Source: Lepidodermella squamata
Taxonomy: Eukaryota > Gastrotricha
Direction of reading: 5' to 3'
Length of the DNA stretch: 64,000 bases
Assembly: GCA_047495785.1 (NCBI GenBank)
Contig: JBLDXI010000074.1
Coordinates: 1,240,001 to 1,304,000, forward strand
Positions 1 to 10,926 of this stretch are shown piece by piece. Within the stretch, counting starts at the first letter, position 1; each line of letters begins with the position of its first letter. The notes beneath the pieces are model-generated. The model was given only the letters and a program-made list of their open reading frames with translations, did not search any database and was not told the DNA's origin. The translations under genes and the position numbers were made by a program.

Positions 1-1300
1 TTCGATCGTCGCAAAATCTGGTTGTCTTAGCCCAGCACGAAAACTTTTTCGATAATCGATATTGCATATAAGGAATCCTAGTAAGTTTTACAGTGATTTG
101 AGTGATTCCATAAGCAACAATACCATAAGAGCCTCCTGCAATTAGCGTGTACCATTCGAAAATGCGATCCAGGTCAGCTAACATTTGAAGCATTTTTTGC
201 AAACTGAGCTCAAAATGTAAGATAAAAATAGCGTCAGCTAAAGCTCGCTACGCTCGCCTGTAATACGAAAGAGAGATTGGCATAAAACGCAGAAATATGG
301 TAGCCAAATCATAAGTGGAAGGTTCGCGAGCGAGCGTAGCGAGCGAGCGCAATTTTTTTTGCTCAGTTACATGCGTACCTGGCAGGTCAAATGTCCTACT
401 TTCAGCGCTGCTGGGACATGCTGACTGTATCTTGACGCTTGATATGGGAGCCAGTTCACTCGTCAACCTGTTATTCGATTAGCAATCCTTGTTACCCGCC
501 TCACGCCTCAAGTTGCTAAGGCTGGTGGTGGTGCCGGTTGTGGTCGACGCTGGTGTCGCTTTGTCACGCTCGCCGTGTTGACGCATACTACGATGGCTAC
601 GCTCGCTGGTCATGGTGCTGAGCGCGAGAATGTCCCACTTTCCAATTGACTCGACAATTTGAAAAATCATCTGAAAATAAGAAAATAGCTTTAATGACTT
701 GGCTTTTTCGCGATGTAATGTGAAGGTGGAGGCCCATACGAAAATTTTCATAAATATCTCGCAAAGAAGCTGGAATTTCGTTCAACGTTGTGGACATTGT
801 AAAATTTGAGACCACTCATGTTAGCCGAAAAATTATGATCGGTCTTTTATTCAATTTTCGTCGATCATAATTCATCACTTGAATGGGAATATCAATTGTT
901 AGGTAACTTGTGCAAATGAAAGTCAACCGATCAAACCAAAATACCCGGAAAAAAATATTCATGGGTCTGAATTATTTAATTGCGGCGAGATTATTTTTTC
1001 GACGTTCATCAATTCTTAAAAAACGACAAAATATTAGAAATGCTGTGTCATTGCTAGTCGCGGCTGGTAACTTGCTCGAATAGCTCAAATTCAGGTTCGA
1101 TTATCGTTAAATCTGTTCATCAGTGTTTTGACCTGCTTGTTCTCGTTTCGACATTGAAATTTGCAGAATTAATTTTACGAAATAAATTGGGCGCATCGGA
1201 TGTGTCCCCTAACCCATTTCCATCATGTTATCTTCCTACGTCATTTCATTTGCGTCATTAGAACGCCTAAAACCATATCGAATGCACCGAAAACGCAAAA
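1..1300. other. Gene-free left flank
   Basis: I see no convincing coding region here. A short GC-rich palindromic word (GCTCGCTACGCTCGC) occurs near 243-257 and in inverted orientation near 331-350, giving a small fold-back. A degraded RBM42 exon-1 fragment lies at 1061-1129 and is listed separately. The small open frames present have no recognisable domain. Confidence 0.6.
1061..1129 (-). pseudogene. Fragment of RBM42 exon 1
   Basis: On the minus strand this stretch resembles the start-codon region of the intact RBM42 gene (about 15536-15614). The shared plus-strand words include CTCAAATTCA, TTAAATCTG and CATCAGTGTTTT, with a roughly 10-nt internal deletion. It sits about 340 bp upstream of the K/A-rich secreted gene at 1471. 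It is too short to be functional; I infer a duplicated scrap. Confidence 0.6.
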
Positions 1301-1314
1301 TACACCGTAGCCCA

Positions 1315-1397
1315 GACGCGGCTGATCCAACAATTGGAAGGTGCCAACTCATTCACGCGATTTTCACGTGAAAATTCACGTAATGGAGGCTATAAAA
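1315..1397 (+). promoter_or_regulatory. Promoter block of K/A-rich secreted gene 1
   Basis: The block holds CGCGGCTGATCCAACAAT near 1318, then a palindromic TTCACGTGAA / TTCACG module near 1360-1380, then a TATA box (TATAAAA) at 1391. The same order of elements at similar distance from the ATG is found before the genes at 10927 and 39809, which supports a conserved promoter. CACGTG is an E-box-type palindrome; the factor is unknown. Confidence 0.7.
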
Positions 1398-1470
1398 TGC
1401 AGGTTTTTCTACTGAATTTTCACTTTCAACTTCTCTCTCCCATCAACATTTTATTTTCTCTCCTTAGAAA

Positions 1471-2021
1471 ATGAACAAGTTCCTCGTTGGCACCGTCGTT
1501 TTGGTAAGCATTGTGTCTTTACTTTTGATGCGTTCTAATGTATTTTGCAGGCCGCTTGCATCGCCGTTGTGTCGTCTGCCGCACGCGCTGCGAAGGCCCC
1601 ATCTGCCGCCGTTGGCAAACCGAAGTCTCCCAGTACTTCCGCCCAGAAGCCCCACGCTGCCTCGGGTGTTCAAAAGAAGCTGCATCAGAGCAAAGCTCAG
1701 CGGAAAGCTTTCGTCAAGGATGTCGGCGGTGCCGCGAAGAGCAACCAAGCTGCCTTTGCCAAGAAGATCCAAGCCATGATCAAGGCCAAATCGCTGCGCA
1801 AGTTCGTCGGGAGGTACTACTCGGGCAATGCGGCTGCGATCACCAACGGGATTACTAAGATCGCTAAGGACGAGAAGAAGTTGAAGGCTTTCGTCGCTAA
1901 ACTCGCAAAGGACCCCAAATCGGTCGCCAAAAAGCTGACCAAGATCAAGCGAGCCAATAAGACGAAGGGCAACGCCAAGCCAAAGGCATCGACTGCCAAG
2001 CCGGCCGGCCGTGAGGAGTAA
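1471..2021 (+). CDS. K/A-rich secreted protein, single-unit form
   Basis: Two exons: 1471-1503 (11 codons) and 1551-2021, joined by a 47-nt GTAAGC...TTGCAG intron in phase 0. The product is about 167 residues. The spliced N-terminus (MNKFLVGTVVL + AACIAVVSSA) reads as a signal peptide, so I infer secretion. The mature part begins low-complexity (A, P, S, K) and then has one copy of an about 85-residue helical-looking unit, with FVKDVGGAAKSNQAAFAKKI near its start and LAKDPKSVAKKL near its end. The gene at 10927 carries four copies of this unit. A possible ATTAAA poly(A) signal lies near 2215. I recognise no named family; K and A richness suggests an amphipathic or cation-rich secreted product, which is inference only. 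Confidence 0.85.
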
Positions 2022-2819
2022 TGCGAGTATGCCGTGTGATACCGTGAGTAATGCGATCTGCCACATGAACGTCATACTCTGTAGTTAGATTCTATTATGA
2101 TATTGAGTTCGAGGAAGGGTGCCGATTTTATAGAGGCTGGTGAGACGTTTTGAAGTTCTTATTAATACTAGTAGCTGTTTTATTGCATATTTTAACTGGC
2201 GTGGGTTGAGTTTCATTAAAATGTGTGGATTTTCTGGCATCACTCGGATTTTTTTTAGTTGACATGGCCCATGGGTCATGCGACAGTCAGAGGAATTTTG
2301 TTACCACTTTTTTGCCTGCCAATTAAATTCATGACGCCATTGAAATCGAAATCCGGAATCACGACGGTTTACCCCAAGCCGATAGCCAAACAATTCCCTA
2401 TCATTCAATGAATTATTTGGTGAAATCCGAACGCATGCTGGCACTACAAAAATTATTCTGGGGTATTTAAAATGCATCATGGATTTTCGCAACTGATCAG
2501 AAATTGTAGGGCAAAAACTAAATTTGCTTCTGTGTCACTCCTTTTTCAGAGCAGGTTACTTAAGGTGAGCTAAGAGCTCATTTTAAACTAAAACTTAAAA
2601 CTAGCTCTATGGCTAACGATAACTGTTTGTTTGACTACTAAAAAGATAAATAAACGGTTACATCTATTGCAAACATGTTTAACTAAACGGTGTTTATGCA
2701 GATGGCTCTTTCTCAAAACTTTTCCCGCTCTTGAACCCTTCATAAAGACCTGAAATCATACCTTAATATATATTTACAAGCCTCTCAAATAATCAATTTA
2801 AGAACTGATATTCAGAAAC

Positions 2820-3187
2820 ATGCCACATCTTGCAGGAAAATCGTTCGCTATTAGCCTCTGCCTTGTTTTACTATTTACGGTTATTGCTGAGTCCCGCCCC
2901 GCAAGCAAAGAGGCCGAGGTTGACCACGATGGCATAGCCGATACGGTAAGATAATAATTCTAATAAAAGCAGACAATGTCTCATTTGAAAATTCACAGGA
3001 TGACGGTGAAGATCGGGGATATTCACTCCTCTACGGCTGCAGCATGTCACTGAATAAATGCTGGGGCTCATGCTGGAGCTTCCCGCCGAAATATTGCATT
3101 CTGAAGGCTCCGGAATCCTGCAAGGCCCACTCGGATTGCGACCCGTTAGCTGATTGTGCTACCGAATGCAACTCCAGCTTATTTTAA
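2820..3187 (+). CDS. Small cysteine-rich secreted peptide
   Basis: Exon 1 is 2820-2945 and exon 2 is 2999-3187, around a 53-nt GTAAGA...CACAG intron in phase 0; the product is about 104 residues. The N-terminus has a hydrophobic core (SFAISLCLVLLFTVIA), a likely signal peptide, followed by an acidic spacer. The C-terminal half has eight cysteines, including KCWGSCW, and ends a few residues after the last one. Eight paired cysteines suggest a small disulphide-stabilised extracellular fold. The CWxxC pattern recalls small secreted arthropod Cys-rich proteins, but I cannot name a family. AATAAA at 3206-3211 is a well-placed poly(A) signal. The function is unknown; defence, allergen-like or structural roles are all possible. 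Confidence 0.8.
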
Positions 3188-3477
3188 TTCTTGCTTTTTT
3201 TACCAAATAAAGATTTCGGTTCTATATTTTTGCTATTTTCCATTGTTGGGCTATGCCAAGATACTACATATCGTCATAGATTGAACTCATAACGACATGG
3301 TTTCATTCCTATTCTAAACTAAGAGATTCGGCATAGGTATATGGTTAATAAACTGTAAGTGAAATGCCTTCAAGCAAGAACAATCTAGTTTGGGACCGAA
3401 CAACATTGACCGGAAACGTCAATAGCAATGTCGTGACCGACAGTGAATTCCAGGTTTTTCACCCCTTGGCCATATGC

Positions 3478-6377
3478 CTAGATTTTATCGATTCTCCATT
3501 GACGATGCCATTTTAACCCGACTCGACGTGAGAGTCTTTCTGGACACGGGCAGTATCTGGTCATACGAGAGGAATAATTACTAATACATTTTCTAAAACG
3601 CTTCAGATAAACTTTTGGCCCACCGATGAAGATTAGGTTCAACACGCCACAAAACAAAGCAGTGATTGAAGCAAGCAGCAAAACATTGCGCTGATCGCCG
3701 GCTAGCAAAAACCCAAGAAAAGAACTGGCAACGACGATGCTCAACTCTACGAAGACACACATTCGGTAAAGTTTAATGGCAAGTCCAACACGCATTGAAC
3801 CCTGCAAAAGCGTATTTCAATTCTGTTGCTAATATTGAAAGAAAATGCTATTATACCAATCGATAAAAGCCATGAATACAGCTCTTAAAAGATCGACTGC
3901 CAACGTTAGGAACAATAAAGCAATCAGGACAAAGCTTTCATGCTTGTTGAAGTCGAAAACGCAGACTTGTCTTATTTTCCTGAAAACGATGCTGTCATCA
4001 AATGGCGAAGGTTCCGACTTATCAAAAACTGTTGCTACTCTTGCAGGCTCCAGAGCCAACCATATCGTTGCCAAAGCGAAACAAACAATTATGTCTACAT
4101 ATTTCGCACGCTTTTTGAACTTGGAAAACGATGAATTGGTAGGGCTAGAAGGTAGGTGCTTTTGAAGACCGCAAACAAGTCCTGTTATAGACACTGAGAT
4201 ACCGAGAACGATGGAGAACACCATTACACCACATTGGGTTGCGATTGACGGATTCAAGGCTATTGGTAGCAGATAAACATTTCCAATCATGTCATAGGTC
4301 GGTATTGAACTTTCCATGTCTTCTGCGGGAAATGAGAAGTACAATGAGGGACCAAGCCACAACTTCACCGAAGGTGGCCAAACCTGTCAATGTAGCAAAC
4401 AACTCAAATCGAGGGCTATATTTTTACTGAAAACACTTACCAGCTAAAGGCGCAAATACCGAGTGATGGATCATAGCCATTTCTACTACGATGATCGTCA
4501 CTCTGTCTTTCGGATGTTTCCCGTCCCGCGTTCTCCATTTCAAAGCTCCATTTAAGAACTGCAGCCGCGCATGTTCCTCAGCGTTAGATTTGTAGTAAGC
4601 GAAAATTCGACTCTCGAGTGTGCCATCTTGGCGTGTTTCAAATCGTGAAAATGTTTTCGGCGAGAAACCCTTCGAGTTTGCATTAGTTTCCTCATCAAAC
4701 CAAAACTCGCCTTTGAACGCTTTGACGCGACCTTTGTCAGAAAACATAGCTTGCCTCAAGACCTTGTTGAAGCCACTGACAGCTTGTTGCTTGAATCTTT
4801 CGCTGCTCGTCACCCAATCACTCAAAGTTTCGTTTCCTGCAATTTATTTCATTTAATTCGAAAATTCCTTTTTATTATTGAGACGTCCCATTCGTTGAAT
4901 GGATGGGCCGAAGCCATGGGTCCCGAATGAGCGCTCTTAGGGTCGCTTGTTGGGGTGTCTTCAGTCGGACAGCTCGGTAGCGATTAATGCAGTCTCGCTG
5001 ACACTCCTCCTTATTTCATTTAAATTGTGTACCTTTTTGACAGCCAACGTACTTTCTCGTAGCGTTGTTTCCGTTGCGTTTAAAACCATCCCTACGTACA
5101 CGAATTGGTCGTAGCACATAGTTCGCCAGTAGGGCCAAGACGGGTGTCGCTCAGGGTTGGAAAGTTTAGTCCCGAGATCAGCTAAAAACCTTGGATAACT
5201 TATGCCTGTCGAATCTGTCATGTTGCTGCCGTAAATTACAGACATACTTGCCGATGAAGTGTAAAATATGATGCTCTCGGCAACCTATTAAATTACTCAT
5301 TTTTAAATCGGAGGCTATTGGGCATAGGTAACCGTTTCATACCTCAATCAGCATTTTGTTACTGCACCACTTCTTCCAACTAGCGGGGATTGAAACGGTC
5401 GCAGGGTTGAAAACGCTCCATGAATTGAAAGCTACGACATAATTTGGACCGAAAATGCCGTAGCGATGTAGCCAGCAAGACAATGAGACTGGGGAATTAG
5501 TGATTCCGATGATGATTCTCGGATCATGTCGCAGCATCTCATCCATTGCCGAAGCCATTTCGGCCTCGTCTGCCGAGGCGTAGCCGATTGTACCCATCCA
5601 TGAAATCGTTATATTGCTGCTCTCCATTACTTTGACTACATAATTATCAGTGACTGTATTGAAGAAGTCGTAGATCTCGGAAATGACTGCGATGCGTTGC
5701 CAGCCCATTGTTTTGAAGAGACGAGCCATGGCAATGAAAATAGATCCAGATTCATCGGCTAACGAGTAGAATGAGCTGTACCTCAGTGGGTTACGACCAG
5801 TTTCTGGGCTCTGATTGATCGCAAACTAGAATTTAGTATTAAAAGAATTAAAACTATTTCACGTTAACATTTACCCCTGAGTAGTTGAATCGTTTTACCA
5901 ACGATGCCGTTGTTACCCGAGCCCGCGCCGCGCACATCGAAACCATGAGGATTGGTAGCCGGCCATCAGCCAAAGAGCTTGACTCCATCACTCTTGTGGC
6001 CATTAAAGTCGCTTTTGCATCATCACACTGAAAAGCCAGTTATGTTAGCTGCTAAGTAAGATTGAACTATAAAACCTCATCGTCGATTAGTTCTACCCCC
6101 ATTTCATAGCCTGATAACCAGTTGGGTAGGGTTTCAGCCTATCTAGTGCCAACTCGATGCCTTTCGTGCAAATCGCACCAGCTGGAGTGTTAGCGCCGCC
6201 GTAGTTTACAGAGGCAAGGATCGAAATGAATTTGCCGCGGGGCGTTTCTTTGCTAAACGAAGAAGATACAGCGAATTTCGGCATTTCAACGGACACATCT
6301 GGTGCGATTTGGGAAGATGTTGTCAACTCAATTGGTGGAGCCGCAACAATTTTACGAGTACTGTCAGTAGCATAAGT
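3478..6377 (-). pseudogene. Class C GPCR, GABA-B receptor-like, with frame breaks
   Basis: Minus-strand exons run from about 6377 down to 3478. The N-terminal part is a periplasmic-binding-like ligand domain (KGIELALDRLK, then GWQRIAVISEIYDFF, RIIIGITNS, YGIFGPNYVVAF). A linker ends in KDRVTIIVVEMAMIHHSVF, which leads into TM1 (APLAG + LATFGEVVAWSLIVLLISRR). TM3-TM5 and TM6-TM7 follow, the last in exon 3478-3801. Order and spacing match GABA-B-type metabotropic receptors. No signal-peptide exon was found upstream. The frame breaks twice: near 6127-6135, where PYP should continue as NWLSGYEMGVELIDDE in another frame, and near 4295-4320, between TM1 and TM2. This is a decaying gene, or an intact one with two single-base assembly errors. 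Family call fairly sure; functional status open. Confidence 0.7.
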
Positions 6378-6939
6378 CTAAAGACAATCATTTCTCTGTC
6401 GATATTTTTTTCTGATTGATAATCACTTTCGAATTCAAAACTGCATGAGTGTCGTAGCATTTGAGCCCGTACTGACAGCACGATGCGCATTAACCTTTGA
6501 ATGAACTTCCTTCAGGGTCATTTCGGAAAAGTCAGTCTTCGTTTCCAGTCATTTTGACTTCATTTGACACGATGGCTCAAATATGGTAAACATCAATTTC
6601 TGGGAAACGCTCGCCAACATTACCAGCCGGAAAGATGGTCTCAAATTTACGCGATCTCTTCCGTGCAATGAGCGGCGACTAAACGTGTCATGCTCAACAC
6701 TTTCGGTGATCGGCCATGCGCGTTATGTTCTGTTTGCATAGCACATAAAACCTTCATCAGCACATAAAACCTACTTCAAATTTCTTTCACAATTTTGCAG
6801 CCTATACTAAATATTTTTATCGGTTTCAATATTTTGGAAAAAAAAATAAAAATGAGCACAATTTAAGGAGGATCATCACTCACTTTTTGGCTGCTATTGT
6901 CGCCATCATACAGCGGTTTTTTGATGTGATCGAAAATCG

Positions 6940-9291
6940 TCACTTGGTTGAAACGCATGGTTTTTCGACGTTTCCCTTTGTCAATACATATCTCTGGATC
7001 ATATAGCCCCGGATAGCAGCAATCAACTGCTCTGGGGTCGGATTCATCGCAAAACCATTGAATTGTCGAGCAAACGAGAACAACAACTCTAGGCTGTCCT
7101 GTAGAAAATAGTAAGTCGCGACGAATGCGACGTCACAGCTGAATAATAAGAGGTATTCAACAACAGCAACAGTCGTTCTTATCGCTTGGACCATTCCACG
7201 CACGCCAGATTTCAATGTGCTTTCAATAGCCTTGTTGCCAACAGTGTCGGTGAAACTCAGTAAAACATCGATGCCATCTTCGAGGTGAGATTTCCAGGTC
7301 GGGAAGGTTTCCTTGCGAACTGGGCGCCGATTGGGTTCGACATCGGAAAGATTGCGCTGGTTGAGGCAGTCCCACACTGTGTTAATAATTCGGCACAATT
7401 TCTCCGTGCCTTCGCTATTTCCGAAATTCGTCTGATATTGAGGGATGCTACGCAGTACAGCAAGGGCATCGGCGACGCTGCCGCTGAAAATTTGTACAGC
7501 GAGTGTCACCTTCATCGGCCACTTTGCCCAAGCCAAGTGAGAACTGGTCAATTTGGTGCGAAGGTGGAGGCCAACTGCATCTTGGAGATGAACCAGTTCA
7601 ACGACGTGGAGCCAATAGGCTTTGTAAATCTGGCCACGGTAGGTAAAAACTAGAATTCCCCATTTGGCAAAGAGAGCGCGAATTAGTTTTAAGCAATGAG
7701 TTGCGTCTTGGCTCCAGTACCAACTCGACTCATGCGCAGCTGGAAACGGCGAGAAAATTTCGGTCGGAATTTCTTCAAAACCTTCCATGGTCTTTACATT
7801 CGTCCGGTGGCCATCGGCAGTAGTTACAATAGCGTGCAACCCTCGCGTTACAAACTCCTGTCGAATTTCCTTCAGAACTGCTGACTGAATTGTTTCGCAA
7901 GTCGATTCTAACAACAAGAGGCAAACCGGGTAGCACACGCCACCTGACAGTGAAACAGCTAAAAAAACTACTGCTTCGTGCGGAGGTTTGCCGAGCTGAC
8001 TTTCAACATCGGGCAGGGTGTTGAATGATCCCGCGTCAACCAAACCGTGAACTGTTTCATCACCGAAATGGAAGTACTCGCCCCTTTTGATTACCATAGC
8101 GTCCATTTGGATCACGTAGTGACGCTTTGATGGCGATTTAAAACGAATCGTTTCAAGGAGAGACAAAGCCAATTGATTAAGCCCAGGCTTAACAACAACT
8201 TGAGCCAGCCATCGACGAACTGTTCGCTCAGACGGCATGCATTTTCCGAAATATACACGAAGTTTCATTCGAGCAGAGGGCTGCAAACCTATAAAAATAA
8301 TTTAAACATTTACCGGAAAAATTAAAAAAATTCGAATTAAAAAATGTACAAATTAAAAATTAAAAATTAAAAAAATGATTTCGAATAACATATTTTTCCG
8401 AATTTCACAGTGAAAAAATTCAGATCGGTAAAAAGTATAATAATAAAAATTAATCAACGTATATTTAAAAACTATATGAATAATTAAGGAGATTTTTGAT
8501 CATTTCTATAATTTTATTGAAGCTTCAATTTGTTAAAATATGATTCGTAAATTCGATACATGAAGTGGCTCGATTAACCTATATTCAATAAGTATAGTTG
8601 TTTATTAGTTATAATAAAAAATAGCCAAAAAAATCAAAGATTTCTTTGAACCTGTTGCCATTTCCTTGAATAAATTTGAGTATCGTCGTCCTTTGAGCGG
8701 CTTTGATGCAATTGTTTCCATCTCGTCAACTAGTTGCTTTCCAACCTCGCCCAGGGAATTTCGCTTTTGGTGTATTTTGTTCAATTGATTTTCAAGCGAC
8801 TTCATTTTTCGCTTCATTCTGCTGCAATTTGTCTTCGCTATACTGAGCCTTGCTTTCAGTTGTTCTCGGGTGAATTGGGTTCGACCAGGCCGCCGGGCCG
8901 GCAATTCTTTCACGGCGACGGCTGCAGAGGTCGATGCAACGTTTTCCTGGGACTGGAGAGGTAAGCCGTTAGAACCACCGGAACTATCTTGTCCGGAAGA
9001 ATTTTCTGCATCTATTTGTCCACCCGAACCCGGGCCTTTTGATTCGTTAATTTTGTAAATCCCGAATTCGAGTTCATTATTGTTGAATTGGTGAAGCTTT
9101 CCACCTGAAGGCTTGCGCCTTTTCTTGAGTTCCCGAACGCGGCTGGCTCGCGAAACAAGCGCGAGTCGAAGCGAAATTTCATCTTCGTCCTCGGCCAAAT
9201 TGAACTCCTTCTTCATCAGCTCTCTTTGGACTTTGTGGGTGGCCTGTCTCCAAGAAATTAACCATGAGAATCGAACTTTAACAACCCGCAT
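6940..9291 (-). mobile_element. P-element/THAP9-type transposase gene
   Basis: Exon 2 (8288-6940) encodes about 448 residues of an RNase H-like transposase core: SERTVRRWLAQ, then VIQMDAMVIKRGEYFH with the likely first catalytic Asp, DATHCLKLIRALF with the second, and QDSLELLFSFARQFNG near the C-terminus. This order is characteristic of P-element/THAP9 transposases. Exon 1 (about 9291-8652) has a basic N-terminal part, a low-complexity S/G linker and a basic coiled coil (SRMKRKMKSLENQLNKIHQK) ending in RRYSNLFKEMAT. The 363-nt AT-rich intron (8651-8289) keeps frame when spliced as GTTCAA...TATAG. I did not find the N-terminal THAP zinc finger; the ATG at 9291 may be internal. Terminal inverted repeats were not found. 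The core is uninterrupted, so this is a recent insertion or a domesticated gene. Confidence 0.8.
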
Positions 9292-9929
9292 ATTAAGAAA
9301 TGCCGCATGCCCGCATGCTATATTAAGAAATATTAAGAATGTTAAGAAATTAAGAAATCAGCAAAATTAAAAATTAACTGAAAACTAAACATTTTAGGTT
9401 TGCATTTAAAATGAAACTCAATAAAAATGGGTAGGAAATAGATTTCGAGAAATCCTCCTTAAAAATTACCTCTGAAGTGCTGACTTTAATGACACATGCA
9501 CACAACAACTTTACATTTTTCGAATGCTTATTTTTATTGAGTGAGCATGGCACGCGATGACGCAACACAACAGAGTGTGAGTAATCGATTTTTCGATATT
9601 GATTTTCTCGGCAACGAAATCGAACCGCACTACGGGACTTGGATCATTATTACCGTAAAAAAATGCCCGATTTTTCGATATTTTTCAAGAATTTAGGAGA
9701 ACAACGACTTTTCGGCCGGATTTATAATGGCCGATCCACGCATAATTAGTGTTTCAATGCGAAGTGCGTGAGTGTCCGATCTGTACCATCATTGTCTATG
9801 GGCATGCCACTTACTCTAACCCTAGGTCTTATCTTAAGAGATTGAGATGAACATTTCCGTATGACGGATTTCGACTGGTGCAGTCTAGCTGACACTCCCA
9901 GCCTCCCAATTTTCTATTTTGTAACGCGA

Positions 9930-10088
9930 TGGATTGGTAAAACCACCGCGGGGCCGAGGGGGGACTCGATCCTGGTTCCATCACTAGGACTTGAACCCAG
10001 TCCCGAGCGATATCCCCTCAGATACACAGTAGCTCAACGACCCAACTGAGCCACCGTGCCTCCCACCGTGCCTCCCACCGTGCCTCCC
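9930..10088 (-). repeat. tRNA-derived SINE-like element
   Basis: Read on the minus strand, it starts GGCACGGTGGCTCAGTTGGG, giving a Pol III A box (TGGCTCAGTTGG, plus-strand 10042-10053), followed about 45 nt later by a B box (GGTTCAAGTCC, 9987-9997). Spacing and order match tRNA-type internal promoters. The copy is not a clean tRNA, because a matching 3' acceptor arm is missing and the sequence runs on into a GC-rich body with a second B-box-like word near 9962-9972. Three tandem copies of a 12-bp unit (CCGTGCCTCCCA) lie at the 5' end of the element, around 10052-10088. Confidence 0.65.
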
Positions 10089-10211
10089 TATTAGAAAAAA
10101 TATCATCCAAAAAAATAACGACGAATCAAGCATGTCTCGAAATAAATCGTTCCTGAAATGCTGAAATGCCGCTGGCGCGTCAATCCGAATGGCATGACCA
10201 GATATTCAAAG

Positions 10212-10492
10212 AGCGATGAGTAGATCGGGTGCTTCACCATGCAGAATCTGCCAGACCAGTTTGATGGTGTGAACTTTTCTTCTTCCTGCTAGCGAGATCC
10301 AGCGAAGGTCGCGGATCAGGGGCTCAACAGAAAAAGTTTCCGGCTTCATCATGAGTGCCCTGATTCCGGCGCGCTGTGCTTTGTCGAGCTTCTTCAGGGC
10401 TTTCTCGGAACCAGCTTCGAGGAGGGTGTCGCAGTAGCCGACGCGAGATTCGATGAGTCCGTTGTAAATGGCCTTCCGAGCATCCAGAGGAT
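10212..10492 (-). mobile_element. Non-LTR retrotransposon fragment
   Basis: This 280-bp stretch is nearly identical to about 53383-53663 inside the reverse-transcriptase ORF at 53146-54162; I see only scattered substitutions and a 3-bp deletion (CAACAACAG versus CAACAG). It covers the region C-terminal to the catalytic domain. High identity implies a recent copy. It ends just before homology to the K/A-rich promoter flank begins at about 10505. Confidence 0.85.
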
Positions 10493-10744
10493 CGATCCAC
10501 CTTCTGTCTTTTAAATTCTGCCAGTTTTAAATTCAGCTGTATGTAATTTCATGTGCTACCTCTCCGCTTAACCCCCCCCCCCCTACACTCCCTGCTTCTC
10601 CCGTCCACCCTCCAATTAACGGACGAGTCTCACACGCCCGTAAGTCTCGTCCGTTAAATAACATAATTCTCATCTTCTTAACATATCATTTACGTTATTT
10701 TAACACTTACTAATAGGTACCCGAAACAAAAAAACGCAACCCGG

Positions 10745-10860
10745 CGCAAAACGCGGCTGATCCAACAATGGGAAGATCGCTATGTTTATTTTTCACGTGC
10801 TACATTTTTCACGTGATAATTCACGTGAAAATTCACGCTATAGAGCCTATAAAAATGCGA
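10745..10860 (+). promoter_or_regulatory. Promoter block of four-repeat K/A-rich gene
   Basis: ACGCGGCTGATCCAACAATG lies at 10751. It is followed by three CACGTG-type half-palindrome modules between about 10794 and 10840 and by a TATAAAA box at 10848. The start-site region GCGAGCTTGCCGAC just downstream is shared with the copy at 39809. This promoter has more CACGTG modules than its two paralogues. Confidence 0.7.
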
Positions 10861-10926
10861 GCTTGCCGACTGAATTTTCACTTTCGGCTTCACACCCAGT
10901 AAAATTTTATTTTCTCTCATTAGAAA

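Noticed and set aside
1464-2075. 203-codon minus-strand frame over the first secreted gene
   Set aside because: It is the antisense shadow of the K/A-rich coding exon; promoter, splice sites and poly(A) signal support the plus strand.
9930-10060. Functional tRNA gene on the minus strand
   Set aside because: A and B boxes are present, but I cannot pair an acceptor stem and the sequence continues into a non-tRNA body; SINE is the better reading.
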